A DNA stretch of 64,000 nt from CAG-390 sp045636385 (GCA_045636385.1 JAZTXK010000048.1:1-64000); one strand, 5' to 3'. Positions 16,340-25,430 are shown, counted from the stretch's first letter. The notes: generated by a model from the letters alone, not told the origin. Numbers and translations: made by a program.

Positions 16340-17125
16340 ATGTTTAAGCTTTTCAATAATTTCTTCACACACAAGGACTTCCTCGGCGGACTCGATCTGC
16401 CGGGACGGCTTTTTTCGCCGCTTCATCTGATATTTTCCGCCTGCCTTCTGGCGGTGATCATCCACTCGGCTTTCCGCATAGCAAAGAAATCGGAAAGCGC
16501 ACAAAAGAAGTTGCTTTTGACACTTTGGGCGTTTTTCGTGATCTTCGAGATCGTCAAAACGCTCTACGAAACATTTTGCGGAGAGAGCGTGCGCTTTGAG
16601 GTGACAGGCGTTCTGCCGCTTTATCCTTGCAGTGTTTATCTCTATTCCCTCCCCTTTTGCTTTTCAAAAAAACGTCAAGTAAAGCTTGCCGCGTGCGGTT
16701 ATCTCTTCACGGTGGGGCTTCTCGGCGCAGCGATCAATTTCGTCTATCCCGCAAACGTCCTCTCGAACTATTCCTGCATCTCATTTATGGGATTCCACAC
16801 GCTTTTCTATCACGGAACGATGCTCTTTTCGATGCTTGTGATGCTCATTTCGGGCTATCACCGCTATAACGGCGTCGAAAAAGCTTGGGAATTGCTCCTC
16901 CCCGCCCTGCCGATGCTGATAATGTCGATCCCCGCGAATATAATCAATTTCTCACCGATTGGCTCTGATTATATGTTCTTCAAGTGCAATTCCTTCTTCC
17001 TCCCCGCAATCTTCGGCGGACTTTCCGACGGCGTGACGACGGTGCTGGCTTACTTGCTTTACGCAATACTGCCGGGACTGTTCTATTTGCCGGGGTATTT
17101 GATGAATAAAAAAACAGATAAATAA
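16340..17125 (+). CDS. YwaF-like (TIGR02206 type) integral membrane protein
   Basis: 261 aa from ATG 16340, which follows CAGGAGAACAAC; a GTG at 16322 is less likely. About six to seven membrane helices. A central LPLYPCSVYLYSLPF segment resembles the DLPLHLC-like signature of YwaF/TIGR02206 proteins, followed by CISFMGFHTLFYHG and conserved histidines. Function of the family unknown. Single gene, terminator at 17129. Confidence 0.65.
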   Translation: MFKLFNNFFTHKDFLGGLDLPGRLFSPLHLIFSACLLAVIIHSAFRIAKKSESAQKKLLLTLWAFFVIFEIVKTLYETFCGESVRFEVTGVLPLYPCSVYLYSLPFCFSKKRQVKLAACGYLFTVGLLGAAINFVYPANVLSNYSCISFMGFHTLFYHGTMLFSMLVMLISGYHRYNGVEKAWELLLPALPMLIMSIPANIINFSPIGSDYMFFKCNSFFLPAIFGGLSDGVTTVLAYLLYAILPGLFYLPGYLMNKKTDK

Positions 17126-17128
17126 TTA

Positions 17129-17163
17129 CCTTGGCTGTCTCACTTTATCGTGGACAGCCAAGG
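17129..17163. terminator. Hairpin terminator between convergent genes
   Basis: CCTTGGCTGTC pairs with GACAGCCAAGG around a 13-nt loop; lies between the YwaF-like gene and the end of the McrB operon. Confidence 0.75.
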
Positions 17164-17286
17164 TTTATATCTGCGAAATTATTGTTTGCATTCATCTGCG
17201 TTTAATGTTTAGCTTCGTACTATAATCAATGCCCCCATAAGTGAGAAACGTCTGTACTGCATAATACCAATAAGTAGCGATACTAT

Positions 17287-17652
17287 TTACACCCCATAAT
17301 GAATCATATATTTCTCATCCTCTATCGCATTACGGATGGTTTCAGCCAATGCGGCAAGGGATTTATCGATTGCATACCTTTTATCGGAAACAACAATATC
17401 GAGAAATGACGGAAGGGATTCGGGCGGGATTATTGTTATTCCCCCACGCGAAAGTGACTTTTGCGATTGTAAAATGTGATTCGAAAAAACATTAAATGTA
17501 TCAATTTGGGAAAGCGACTCCCACCAATCATTCAGATACATATCGTCATCTATGGCTACACAATGATACTTTTCGGGAGCATATTCTAAGTATTTTCCTC
17601 GCTTTTGGAATTTTTCGAAGTCATCAATAATTCCAAATTCCGTACTGATCAT
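17287..17652 (-). CDS. Small acidic immunity-like protein
   Basis: 121 aa from ATG 17652, preceded by GGTGATAAA; an in-frame TTG at 17691 has no ribosome site. Starts ISTEFGIIDDFEKF and ends YMIHYGV. The pattern (short, soluble, acidic, with GGITIIPPESLPSFLDIV) is familiar to me from small Bacillota proteins that look like toxin-immunity factors, but I cannot name a family. Last gene of the AAA+ operon, 28 bp after its neighbour. No toxin partner is seen. Confidence 0.65.
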   Translation of the reverse strand: MISTEFGIIDDFEKFQKRGKYLEYAPEKYHCVAIDDDMYLNDWWESLSQIDTFNVFSNHILQSQKSLSRGGITIIPPESLPSFLDIVVSDKRYAIDKSLAALAETIRNAIEDEKYMIHYGV

Positions 17653-17680
17653 TTTATCACCATTATAGTCGAAATTATTC

Positions 17681-18007
17681 TTATTTATCAATAATGAAAG
17701 TCCATCTTGCCGCTATCTTCTCGGGCATCATACCCCTCAGAATTTCTGCGTCTCTTTTCAAAGCATGTTGGCGCGCGTGGAAAAACTCAAACTCGCCTCT
17801 GCCTTCGTGGAATCCGAACTGAAATTCAAGACCGTTTTTCTTTTTATACGGAAAAACAGGATCAAGAACTGCGTAAATCGCATTCAGGACGTCCATCGAG
17901 TTGGTTTTCCAGTTGGCAATTATCCATTCTTCATTTTCTTCAAACCAACCCCAAAAATATTTGGCAGCCGCAATATCTATTTTCTTTTTTAAAAACAGAT
18001 CAAACAT
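17681..18007 (-). CDS. Small unknown protein, possible immunity-type factor
   Basis: 108 aa, soluble. Starts MFDLFLKKK, then a helical YFWGWFEENEEWII segment, a GLEFQFGFHEGRGEFEFF beta stretch and an ending ARWTFIIDK. The architecture resembles small proteins found beside polymorphic toxins or in house-keeping pairs, but no family is assigned. The ATG overlaps the end of the YdcF-like gene by 8 nt, so translation is probably coupled. Position ties it to the McrB-like operon. Confidence 0.65.
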   Translation of the reverse strand: MFDLFLKKKIDIAAAKYFWGWFEENEEWIIANWKTNSMDVLNAIYAVLDPVFPYKKKNGLEFQFGFHEGRGEFEFFHARQHALKRDAEILRGMMPEKIAARWTFIIDK

Positions 18008-18626
18008 TCAAGCTTACCTCCATGTCCTCAATAACCCCGCTGTCGGCGAGGTCTTTAAGGAGTCTCACCTCGGTATCGAGGGCTTTGAGGTTGTCTTCTG
18101 ACTTGAACCATTCGTCGGTGGGGGCGTTGTGGAATGCGGGGTAGGCGGAGAAAGTCAGCATACGGGGCATGAGGGCTTTTGCGAGTGCCATACTGCGCTT
18201 CATATGCGCCTCGGAGGTGACGATGATGACGTGCTCGGCGTTCTTGAACTTCAGCTTACGGTAGATCTGCAGAGTGCCGAAGATCATATTCTCGACCGTG
18301 GTGGTCGCTTGATTTTCGAGGATGATCGCTTCCTCGGGCACGCCGTTTTCGGTCAGAATACGCTTCATAAAGTGCGATTCGCTGATCATCTCGCCGTCGA
18401 TATCCCACTTGACGCCGCCGCTGGGGATGATGTAGGGCACTCTGCCCGCGCGGTAAAGCTCTGACGCCGCGAGGGCGCGGTTGCGGGCATTGTTCGGATT
18501 GCCGCCGAGCAAGAGCGCGACGGGCGCACTCATACCGTCGTCGACGATGTCGCCGCAGACGAACTCATATTTTTCACGGGGAGAGAGCGCCATAAGCGTC
18601 TCTTTTTTGATTTCGGTAATTTTCAT
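18000..18626 (-). CDS. YdcF-like (DUF218) protein
   Basis: 208 aa from ATG 18626, with AAGGAG seven bases upstream; longer in-frame extension to 18830 lies within the upstream gene and is not credible. Hallmarks of the family: VALLLGGNP, then NRALAASELYRAGRVPYIIPSGG, ENQATTTVENMIF and VIIVTSEAHMKRSMALA. Family members bind nucleotide or act on envelope precursors (SanA/ElyC-like), but this form lacks a membrane anchor. Starts 1 bp after the DUF2357-like gene. Confidence 0.85.
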   Translation of the reverse strand: MKITEIKKETLMALSPREKYEFVCGDIVDDGMSAPVALLLGGNPNNARNRALAASELYRAGRVPYIIPSGGVKWDIDGEMISESHFMKRILTENGVPEEAIILENQATTTVENMIFGTLQIYRKLKFKNAEHVIIVTSEAHMKRSMALAKALMPRMLTFSAYPAFHNAPTDEWFKSEDNLKALDTEVRLLKDLADSGVIEDMEVSLNV

Positions 18627-18627
18627 T

Positions 18628-20016
18628 TTAATGCTCCTTTCCGCAAACGGGGCAGAGGAAAGCTCCATCGCCCGAAAGCGGGGTGATATTTCTGTAATGA
18701 TAAGCTCCCGCGCCGCCGTGCGACTTTCGGGTGAAATTCTTGATGGAGGTGGAGTAATAGCCCGTGCCCGTTTCGGGGCAAACGTGCGCGCGGATGACGG
18801 TTCGGCACGCGCCGCATTCGTATGACTCATCGGTTTGAGTCATAGCTTTACCGCAAAATGGGCAGATTTTATGTTCGTCATCGGCGTAAACCATCGCGCG
18901 GAGCAGCATCTGCTGAACTCGGCGGAACGAATCAATATCGTAGAGGCTGAGGCGGAGTGATTCGACCCCGTCGGGCGTGACGGTTATGACCTCGTGGGCG
19001 TCATATTCGCTCTCGCGCATTGGAGATAGGAATATTTTATATTCAAATTCCTTCTTGACAGCGAGCAGGATGCCGACGTCCTCGGCTTTGATCGTAAGTA
19101 TCCAATCGCCGAAGCGGGCGGATGTGTTGATGTTGGTGAAATGTATTGTTCGATATTTGTCGAATTTAAAGTTAAAATGTCCCGCGGCAAAAACGCAGAG
19201 CATCGCGCAGAAGTGGGAATATTCCTCTTCGTCAACAAGTCCCACCTCGGAAAGATCGACCGCGCCGATATCCGAGAGGTATTTCGCGAGCGAATAGAGC
19301 TTGCGATAGTCCTTTTGCGAGCGGAAAATATTCGTGCGCTTGAGAGAGAGGTTGGTCTTGCACTTCTTACACTTTTTGTAGACGGGCATCGAAAGGCGCG
19401 AGGTGAGCGTGCGCTCGATCGTGCAGAGCTTTTCGTAGCAACGCTCGATCGGGAGCAGATATTTGTCGTAATCGCGCAGATAACCCGTGTGGAGCTTGCC
19501 GAGGGCGAGGAAATACGAGGGATGATTCTCGCGCTCGAGCAGATTGAAGCGCATTTCGCGGTTTGCGTAGAGCATATCGCGCAGAACGGCGAGATTTGCC
19601 TCAGTCAGCCGAAGGATCGCTTCGACCGTCCTCGCGAAAACTATATTCTCATAGAGCGCGTAATCGTCCTCCTGTCTCACCGACATCAGCTTGCGCGGGA
19701 TGAGTTGACCGTCCTTTACGTTCTCCCATAGCTCGCTGTGAACCGAAATATGCGCCAGCGTTTTGTTGTTTACAACGCGAACCGTCTCGACGGGCAGTAT
19801 CTCGCCCGAGTCGCGCAGACGGATGATCGGCGCGGAAAAGATATGCCTTAGCGCGGGGAGCGCGGAGATTATTCTGTCGAGGATCGCTTCAAGTCCTTCA
19901 AGGTCGATATCCTCGCGCAGGGCGAAAAGATTGAGATCGGTCTGCGTCAGTGCGTCGAAATCGGCGTAGGAGATCGGCGCGGAGAGGAATAATTTACGGT
20001 AGCAGAGGTCGCTCAT
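18628..20016 (-). CDS. DUF2357-like protein with C-terminal zinc ribbons (McrC-like partner)
   Basis: 462 aa, soluble. Residues 108-250 resemble DUF2357: RKLMSVRQEDDYALYENIVF, where YEN is the typical signature, followed by long helices. A mid-protein CKKCK (216-220) and a C-terminal pair of CxxC motifs (CPFC 385-388, CGAC 401-404), with CPVC at 455-458, look like zinc ribbons. I do not see a PD-(D/E)xK nuclease core, which DUF2357 proteins often carry in McrBC-like systems. Four bases downstream of the AAA+ gene, so they almost surely act together. Could bind nucleic acid through the ribbons. Confidence 0.72.
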   Translation of the reverse strand: MSDLCYRKLFLSAPISYADFDALTQTDLNLFALREDIDLEGLEAILDRIISALPALRHIFSAPIIRLRDSGEILPVETVRVVNNKTLAHISVHSELWENVKDGQLIPRKLMSVRQEDDYALYENIVFARTVEAILRLTEANLAVLRDMLYANREMRFNLLERENHPSYFLALGKLHTGYLRDYDKYLLPIERCYEKLCTIERTLTSRLSMPVYKKCKKCKTNLSLKRTNIFRSQKDYRKLYSLAKYLSDIGAVDLSEVGLVDEEEYSHFCAMLCVFAAGHFNFKFDKYRTIHFTNINTSARFGDWILTIKAEDVGILLAVKKEFEYKIFLSPMRESEYDAHEVITVTPDGVESLRLSLYDIDSFRRVQQMLLRAMVYADDEHKICPFCGKAMTQTDESYECGACRTVIRAHVCPETGTGYYSTSIKNFTRKSHGGAGAYHYRNITPLSGDGAFLCPVCGKEH

Positions 20017-20020
20017 TTTA

Positions 20021-22375
20021 TCAGTCCTCGTTGAGGCTCAGAACGAAGTCGCGGCAACGGAGAAGTCCGAGGCGTTCAAACTCGGCGGCGAGCTCATCCT
20101 TATCGTCAACGCTCTTGAACTCGAGCTTTGCGACGATCTTCGAGAGCAGAATGCGCTCAAGTCCGTCCGCAACGGCTCGCTCGCCTCCGCCGAAGCAAGC
20201 GGCGTAGACACGGACGAAGTCCTCGATCTGATTTGCGATTCGGTTTCCGAAGGAAATATTATAGGGCGCGAGCAGAGCCTCGACCTGCGCGATGACGGGA
20301 GAGGACTCGATATCGAAGTAAACGGCATTCTTTGCCTCGCGGAAAAGATCGAGCAGAGTTTGCGCCGATATAAATCTTTGCGGGATCGGCTCGGAGAGCG
20401 AACGGATCTTCGGCGCGCGCTTGTTGAAGTTCATCGTGTGCGCGCGGTCGTAGACCTTGTCGCTGATCTCAAAGGTGCTTTCGTCGCGGTTTGCCGTGCC
20501 GATAAACCAGACGTTTTCGGGAACGTTGATCGAAAGTCCCTCGCTCAGACCAAGATAGCGGTAACGGACGCCGCCGTGCTTGCGGTAGAGGGGCGTGCCG
20601 AGAAGTCTGATCGAGCGTCTGCCCTCCTCGTTTTCCATAAGCGAGAGGAAATCCGAGAAATAATACTCGATTCGCGAGAGGTTCATTTCGTCGAGGACGA
20701 TGAATGTGGGGCGTTCGGGGAAGAGGCGGGCGCGGTAGAGTGCCTGCGTGAACTTTTTGGGTGTGTAGATTCTGCTGAATTCGTTGTAATAGCCGAGAAG
20801 CTCGTTCTTGTCGCGCCAAGCCGACTCGACCTCGACAAGGTCACATCCGCCGAGAATCGCCTCGGCAAAGATCTTCGGAAGGCTCGTTTTACCCGTACCG
20901 CTCATACCCTGAAGGATTGTCAAGCGTGTTGTGCCGAGTCCCGCGATGAAGGTCGCGATATCCTCGGGGGTGTAGTAAAGGTGCAGGCGCGAGTCGCGCG
21001 CGTAGGTTACGATAAAATTGACGATCTCGGGGAGAGTGGGGTTCTCGAATGCCGTCGCGCGTGCCTCGTCAAGCTCTTCACGAAGCGTTTCATATTTGCG
21101 GTCGATAGCGGTAAAGGCGGGGCAGGGATCGTGGTCGCCGGGTGCGGCGGGAGTCTCCTTTTCCTCGGGAAGCTCTTCACCGAAGGAGGAATCGAGCGTG
21201 CCTACCGTCTGTGCGCCCGCGATGATAAGCTCGCCCTTCGTTCCTCTCGAGTAGGGCTTACGGATCAAAATAAGGCAAATAAGCGCAACCGCGCCGACGA
21301 AGAACCAATGCGAGGGGCTTTGAATATCGTAATTGAGACCGATCGACTCGGGGTCAATAAGACCGCCGAAGCCGTGGCTTTCAAGCTGGAAGGAGACCCA
21401 AGCGTCGAGAACATCCTTGTTGATCTGCTCGGCGATGGCAAAATACTTGCCGAAAAGACCGACGACGAAGGTGGTGACACCGCCCGTGACCACCTGACCG
21501 AGCGAGATCTGATAAAAGAGTCGCGAACGGCCGATCAGCGAGGTCAGCGAGAGAAGAAACAGAGCAAAGTTAGCGGCTACGAACGCGAGGACGAAGAAAA
21601 CGAGTATCTGCATACCGCCCGTCACCTCGGTGACACCTCGAAGAGCATCCAAGCCGTTGAAGTAGATCTCGGCGATCTCAATATCGAATTTTACCCAAAG
21701 GATATCTCCGAGTGCGCAGAGGATTGCGAGCGCGGAAAGCGCCGTGCTGTAAATAAATAGCTCAAAGCGCGCGCCGCGAGCGATATTTTTAGGCTTTTTG
21801 ACCTTTTCCGCTGAAAGGGTATTTCTCGCAAGAATTGCAAAGAGAACCGTCATAACGGCACAAATCCAGAACGCAAAGCCGCTCGAGGGCTTGTAGTGCG
21901 TGGTTGAGGATGCCGCGTTGCGTATTGCCGATGCCACGATGCTTGAGATAAAGAATGCGGCGGTCACAAAATCGGCGTAGACAAGGAGAGTTTGCAGAGC
22001 GCCGACAAATTTGCCGTCCTCAGCCGAATATTTGCGTACCGCGGAAAAAAGCAGATACGCGGATACCGCACCGATGATTATTATCGCAATAAACAGCACG
22101 AGCGCTTCAACGGTGAAGAGGTCACCGGGATCTACAACCACGTTGTTCAGCGTCGGCTTGAGATCTCGCTTATTAAAAATATCAAATGCGCGAACTCTGC
22201 CCTCGGTGAACGAGACGTTTGAGTTAACGGCAGTAGTTCTGTAAAAGGGTGCCCATAGCAATGAAAAAATCAGAATTACAGATATGATACCGAGTGCGAT
22301 CAGGATCTGTTTTCGCATTTTATCGTTAAAAGCGGGGAGAGTGATGGTCCTTCCCGTACTTGGTTTTCGTGTCAT
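20021..22375 (-). CDS. Membrane-anchored McrB-like AAA+ ATPase
   Basis: 784 aa. The N-terminal 370 residues hold about eight membrane segments (about 22-41, 88-109, 125-150, 168-186, 205-228, 255-282, 290-310, 355-371). A linker leads to a AAA+ domain: Walker A GMSGTGKTS (490-498), Walker B FIVLDEMN (558-565), and a sensor-like FIGTANRDEST (624-634) in the place of the McrB NTxD signature. McrB-family enzymes are usually soluble; a polytopic membrane domain fused in front is unusual. First gene of a five-gene operon. Likely a NTP-driven motor at the membrane in a defence or envelope process; inferred only. Confidence 0.8.
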   Translation of the reverse strand: MTRKPSTGRTITLPAFNDKMRKQILIALGIISVILIFSLLWAPFYRTTAVNSNVSFTEGRVRAFDIFNKRDLKPTLNNVVVDPGDLFTVEALVLFIAIIIIGAVSAYLLFSAVRKYSAEDGKFVGALQTLLVYADFVTAAFFISSIVASAIRNAASSTTHYKPSSGFAFWICAVMTVLFAILARNTLSAEKVKKPKNIARGARFELFIYSTALSALAILCALGDILWVKFDIEIAEIYFNGLDALRGVTEVTGGMQILVFFVLAFVAANFALFLLSLTSLIGRSRLFYQISLGQVVTGGVTTFVVGLFGKYFAIAEQINKDVLDAWVSFQLESHGFGGLIDPESIGLNYDIQSPSHWFFVGAVALICLILIRKPYSRGTKGELIIAGAQTVGTLDSSFGEELPEEKETPAAPGDHDPCPAFTAIDRKYETLREELDEARATAFENPTLPEIVNFIVTYARDSRLHLYYTPEDIATFIAGLGTTRLTILQGMSGTGKTSLPKIFAEAILGGCDLVEVESAWRDKNELLGYYNEFSRIYTPKKFTQALYRARLFPERPTFIVLDEMNLSRIEYYFSDFLSLMENEEGRRSIRLLGTPLYRKHGGVRYRYLGLSEGLSINVPENVWFIGTANRDESTFEISDKVYDRAHTMNFNKRAPKIRSLSEPIPQRFISAQTLLDLFREAKNAVYFDIESSPVIAQVEALLAPYNISFGNRIANQIEDFVRVYAACFGGGERAVADGLERILLSKIVAKLEFKSVDDKDELAAEFERLGLLRCRDFVLSLNED

Positions 22376-22455
22376 AGGCTTGTCCTCCGTCGATATTACT
22401 TCATAATAATTATATCAATAAAACACTCGCGTGTCTATATATATGACCGAAAAAA

Positions 22456-22483
22456 ACGCCCAAGGTTTCACTTCCTTGAGCGT
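22456..22483 (-). terminator. Terminator of the dap operon
   Basis: ACGCTCAAGG pairs with CCTTGGGCGT and runs into T residues on the minus strand, after ddh and before the AAA+ operon. Confidence 0.85.
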
Positions 22484-22532
22484 TTCTCTATTTTGAACAA
22501 AAATGCGAGTGTAAAATTGTCTAAAATGCCAA

Positions 22533-23507
22533 TCAAAGCATATGCGCGCGAAGCTCCTCGGGAGAAAGGGGAGAAAGATCGGCGGGCGCGATATCGAAGA
22601 TTGTCTTGCAGCCCGTCATTCCGCGGCTGTGCATACGGTTTATCGCGCGTGCGCAAGCAACAAGAACGCTTGAGGTGAACTCGGGATTCGAATCGAGCGC
22701 GAGCGAGAACTCGACGGTGTGCTTATGCTCGCCCGAAAGACCGCTGACGCCGCTTCGGATAACCGATCCGCCGTGCGGGAGAGCCGAATGGTTCGCGCGG
22801 AGCTCTTCGAGAGTGATAAAGGTCACGCTTGTGTCGTAGTCGGCAAAATAGTTGGGCATATTCTTGATCTCGGACTCGATGCGAGCGAGATCTGCGCCCT
22901 CCTCTGCCACAACGTAGCACTCGCGGGTGTGCTTCTGTCTGGTCGTCAGGGTGGGATTTTCACCGTTTCTTACCGATTCGAGTGCCGCGGGCACGGGAAC
23001 GGTATACTGTCTTGCGTCAAGAACGCCTTCGATACGGCGGATAGCATCCGAGTGTCCCTGGCTGACGCCTCTGCCCCAGAAGGTGTAATCCTTGCCCTCG
23101 GGGAGAACCGACGAAGCATAAAGTCTTGCGATCGAGAAAAGTCCGGGATCCCAGCCGCCCGAGATCATTGCGATATGACCGCTCTTCTCTGCCGCCTCAT
23201 TCACGCGGGCAAAATGCTCGGGAATGGTGGCGTGGGTGTCGTAGCTGTCAACAACGTTGAAATGCTCTGCGAGCTTATGTGTCATCTCGGGCAGATCGGT
23301 CGCGCTTCCTCCGCAGAGGATGAGAACGTCGATTCTTTCCTTGAAATCAAGGATCGACTCTGCCGAATAAACGGGTGTACCCGCAGTTTTGACCGTTGCG
23401 GGATCGCGTCGGGTGAAGACCGCGACAAGCTCGCAGTCGGTGTGGTATTTCATAGCCGCCTCGACACCGCGGCCGAGGTTGCCGTATCCGTAAATTGCTA
23501 TTTTCAT
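22533..23507 (-). CDS. ddh: meso-Diaminopimelate dehydrogenase
   Basis: 324 aa; NADPH-dependent enzyme that makes meso-diaminopimelate from tetrahydrodipicolinate in one step. The N-terminal GYGNLGRG is the dinucleotide site. DSYDTHA, MISGGWDPGLFS, WGRGVSQGHSDA and HTRECYV are characteristic Ddh segments. Length is as expected. Last of the dapA-dapB-ddh run, 6 bp after dapB; a terminator follows. Its presence implies lysine and peptidoglycan precursors are made through the dehydrogenase branch. Confidence 0.95.
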   Translation of the reverse strand: MKIAIYGYGNLGRGVEAAMKYHTDCELVAVFTRRDPATVKTAGTPVYSAESILDFKERIDVLILCGGSATDLPEMTHKLAEHFNVVDSYDTHATIPEHFARVNEAAEKSGHIAMISGGWDPGLFSIARLYASSVLPEGKDYTFWGRGVSQGHSDAIRRIEGVLDARQYTVPVPAALESVRNGENPTLTTRQKHTRECYVVAEEGADLARIESEIKNMPNYFADYDTSVTFITLEELRANHSALPHGGSVIRSGVSGLSGEHKHTVEFSLALDSNPEFTSSVLVACARAINRMHSRGMTGCKTIFDIAPADLSPLSPEELRAHML

Positions 23508-23513
23508 CTTAAA

Positions 23514-24284
23514 TCATACCTTCTGGGGAGTTTTTGCGCCGCTGACGAGCGACTTCATATCGTACATTCCCGCCTCGCAATTAACGAGGAACGCCGCCGC
23601 GGCGAGTGCACCCTCGGCGAAAAGTGCGCGGGAGTGCGCCTCGTGCTTGAGGGTGATGGTCTGGTTCGGCGTGCCGATCATAACCTCGTGCTCACCGACG
23701 ATATTGCCCATTCTGATCGCGTGGATACCGATCTCCTCGCGCGTGCGCTTACCCTGACCGCTTCTGCCGCAGTTGAGAGTCGCCTCAGGGCGAACCTCGC
23801 AAAGGGCATCGGCAAGCATAAGTGCCGTGCCGCTGGGAGCGTCGATCTTGCGGTCGTGGTGCTTTTCGATAATTTCGATCTCCGCCTCGGGGAAAGCCGC
23901 CGCCGCTTGCTTTGCAAGCTCAACAAGGAGCGCAACGCCGAGCGACATATTTGCCGAGAAAAAAAGCGGGATCTTTTCAGCCGCCAGCGCGATCTTTGCC
24001 TTTTCCTCGGGGGTGTGACCCGTAGTGCAAAGAACGGTGGGGATATTTCTTGCGATCGCAAAATCAAGAAGCGCGGGGGTGAGGGTATGGTGCGAGAAAT
24101 CGACGATGCAGTCGATCTCCGCCTCGGGAACGTCCGAGAAATCCTTGTAGACCACATAAGCTTCGCCGCCCTTGGCAAAGGCATCAACTCCGCCAACGCA
24201 TTCCGCGCCGCGGTAGCCCGCCTCGCAAAGTGTGAGCACCTCGCGGCCCATATGTCCGCAGATTCCGTTAATCAATATTTTCAT
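23514..24284 (-). CDS. dapB: 4-Hydroxy-tetrahydrodipicolinate reductase
   Basis: About 256 aa. I prefer ATG 24284 (KILINGICGHMGR); a GTG six bases upstream (24290) is an alternative. NAD(P)-binding GICGHMGRE at the N-terminus, then DFSHH, CTTGHT and the catalytic signature EKHHDRKIDAPSGTAL. Second step of the diaminopimelate pathway. Separated from dapA by a 160-bp composite repeat, so expression may differ from dapA even though the order suggests one riboswitch-led transcript. Confidence 0.95.
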   Translation of the reverse strand: MKILINGICGHMGREVLTLCEAGYRGAECVGGVDAFAKGGEAYVVYKDFSDVPEAEIDCIVDFSHHTLTPALLDFAIARNIPTVLCTTGHTPEEKAKIALAAEKIPLFFSANMSLGVALLVELAKQAAAAFPEAEIEIIEKHHDRKIDAPSGTALMLADALCEVRPEATLNCGRSGQGKRTREEIGIHAIRMGNIVGEHEVMIGTPNQTITLKHEAHSRALFAEGALAAAAFLVNCEAGMYDMKSLVSGAKTPQKV

Positions 24285-24350
24285 TTTCACTTATTCCTTT
24301 AAATAAGATTCTTATCCAATTGCAAAATTATGCAAAGTTTAATAAAATCT

Positions 24351-24511
24351 GTTTTTTTGGTGGCTTTGCCGCCGAAAAAACACCGATCAGGCGAGCCTTG
24401 CGAGCCCGCGCGCCGAGGGGAGCAAGTCAAAATTAACGATTTTGACTTGCGGCGATAAGCGCGCGTTCCCCGCCGCGCGGTCTTCAATTGTAAAACGCAG
24501 TTTTACAATTG
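24351..24511. repeat. Composite palindromic intergenic repeat, copy 1
   Basis: About 160 bp made of three stems: GGTGGCTTTGCCGCC inside T/A runs, CAAGTCAAAA/TTTTGACTTG, and CAATTGTAAAAC/GTTTTACAATTG. They are separated by GC-rich blocks (GCGCGCCGAGGGGAGC, GGCGATAAGCGCGCG). The same element in opposite orientation is at 29752-29900. It fills the gap between dapA and dapB. Confidence 0.85.
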
Positions 24512-24512
24512 A

Positions 24513-25397
24513 TTAAATAAGATTTTCGGCTCTCATAAGCTCATAGAGAACCTCTGCCTTGTCGGCACTCATAGGAGTCAGGGGCAGACGGAGATAGTTC
24601 TCGCCGAATCCCATAGCCGCGCAAGCCGCCTTTGCGGGGATCGGGTTGACCTCCGAGAAGAGGGCGTTGATGAGGGGGATGTAGTGAAGCTGCATCTCTC
24701 GCGCGCCCGCAATATCGCCCGCGAGGAACTTTTTGCACATAGCCGAGGTCTCGGCGGGGATAATATTTGAAAGAACCGAAATAACACCCTTGCCGCCGAG
24801 CGACATGATCGGCACGATCTGATCGTCGTTGCCCGAATAGATATCCATCTTGTCGCCAACGAGAGCGGCAAGCTCCGCGATCTGCGAAATGTTTCCGCAA
24901 GCTTCCTTGATAGCGACGATGTTTTCGTGCTCCGCAAGACGAGCTGCAGTCGCGGGAAGCAGGTTGCATCCCGTACGCGAGGGTACGTTATAAAGAATAC
25001 AGGGCTTGTCGGATGCCTCCGCGATCTTGAGGAAGGAAAGCTCCATTCCCGCCTGAGTCGCCTTGTTGTAGTAGGGGGTAACGAGGAGCATCGCATCCGC
25101 ACCGACAGCGCAGGAATACTTTGTCAGCTCGATGGCATAATTAATGTCATTCGAGCCGGTACCCGCGATAACGGGAACTCTGCCCGCGGTTCGTTCAACG
25201 CAATATTTGATTGCCGCCTTGTGCTCGGCGTCGTCGAGGGTGGAGCCCTCGCCCGTGGTACCGACGGCAACAAGCGCGTCGATGCCCTTTTCTATCTGAA
25301 AATCAATAAGCTTACCGAAATTTTCAAAGTCGATGCCCGATTCGGTCAGGGGAGTAACGAGGGCGGTTGCCGCGCCCGTGAACACAGTCTTCTTCAT
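24513..25397 (-). CDS. dapA: 4-Hydroxy-tetrahydrodipicolinate synthase
   Basis: 294 aa, full length. It condenses pyruvate with aspartate semialdehyde as the first committed step to lysine and diaminopimelate. Visible: AVGTTGEGSTL (45-55 region), ILYNVPSRTGC with the catalytic Tyr, and IVAIKEACGN with the Schiff-base Lys. Preceded by a lysine riboswitch with terminator, so expression should fall when lysine is plentiful. First gene of the dap operon. Confidence 0.97.
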   Translation of the reverse strand: MKKTVFTGAATALVTPLTESGIDFENFGKLIDFQIEKGIDALVAVGTTGEGSTLDDAEHKAAIKYCVERTAGRVPVIAGTGSNDINYAIELTKYSCAVGADAMLLVTPYYNKATQAGMELSFLKIAEASDKPCILYNVPSRTGCNLLPATAARLAEHENIVAIKEACGNISQIAELAALVGDKMDIYSGNDDQIVPIMSLGGKGVISVLSNIIPAETSAMCKKFLAGDIAGAREMQLHYIPLINALFSEVNPIPAKAACAAMGFGENYLRLPLTPMSADKAEVLYELMRAENLI

Positions 25398-25430
25398 TAT
25401 ATTTATACCTCTTAAAATTAATTACGCATG

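Noticed and set aside
17192..17299. Minus-strand peptide-like frame after the last gene of the AAA+ operon (SLWGVNSIATYWYYAVQ type)
   Set aside because: Reads like protein but has no start, overlaps the end of a gene with a normal-looking C-terminus, and ends before the terminator; could be chance or a tiny remnant, too weak to list.
18628..20016. DUF2357-like protein as an active PD-(D/E)xK nuclease
   Set aside because: No D...ExK arrangement with the right spacing could be found in the C-terminal half; zinc ribbons occupy that part.
20360..21760. 466-codon open frame opposite the AAA+ ATPase
   Set aside because: Antisense shadow; the Walker motifs are on the minus strand.
22719..24302. 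527-codon open frame opposite ddh and dapB
   Set aside because: Runs antisense across two conserved enzymes and their junction.
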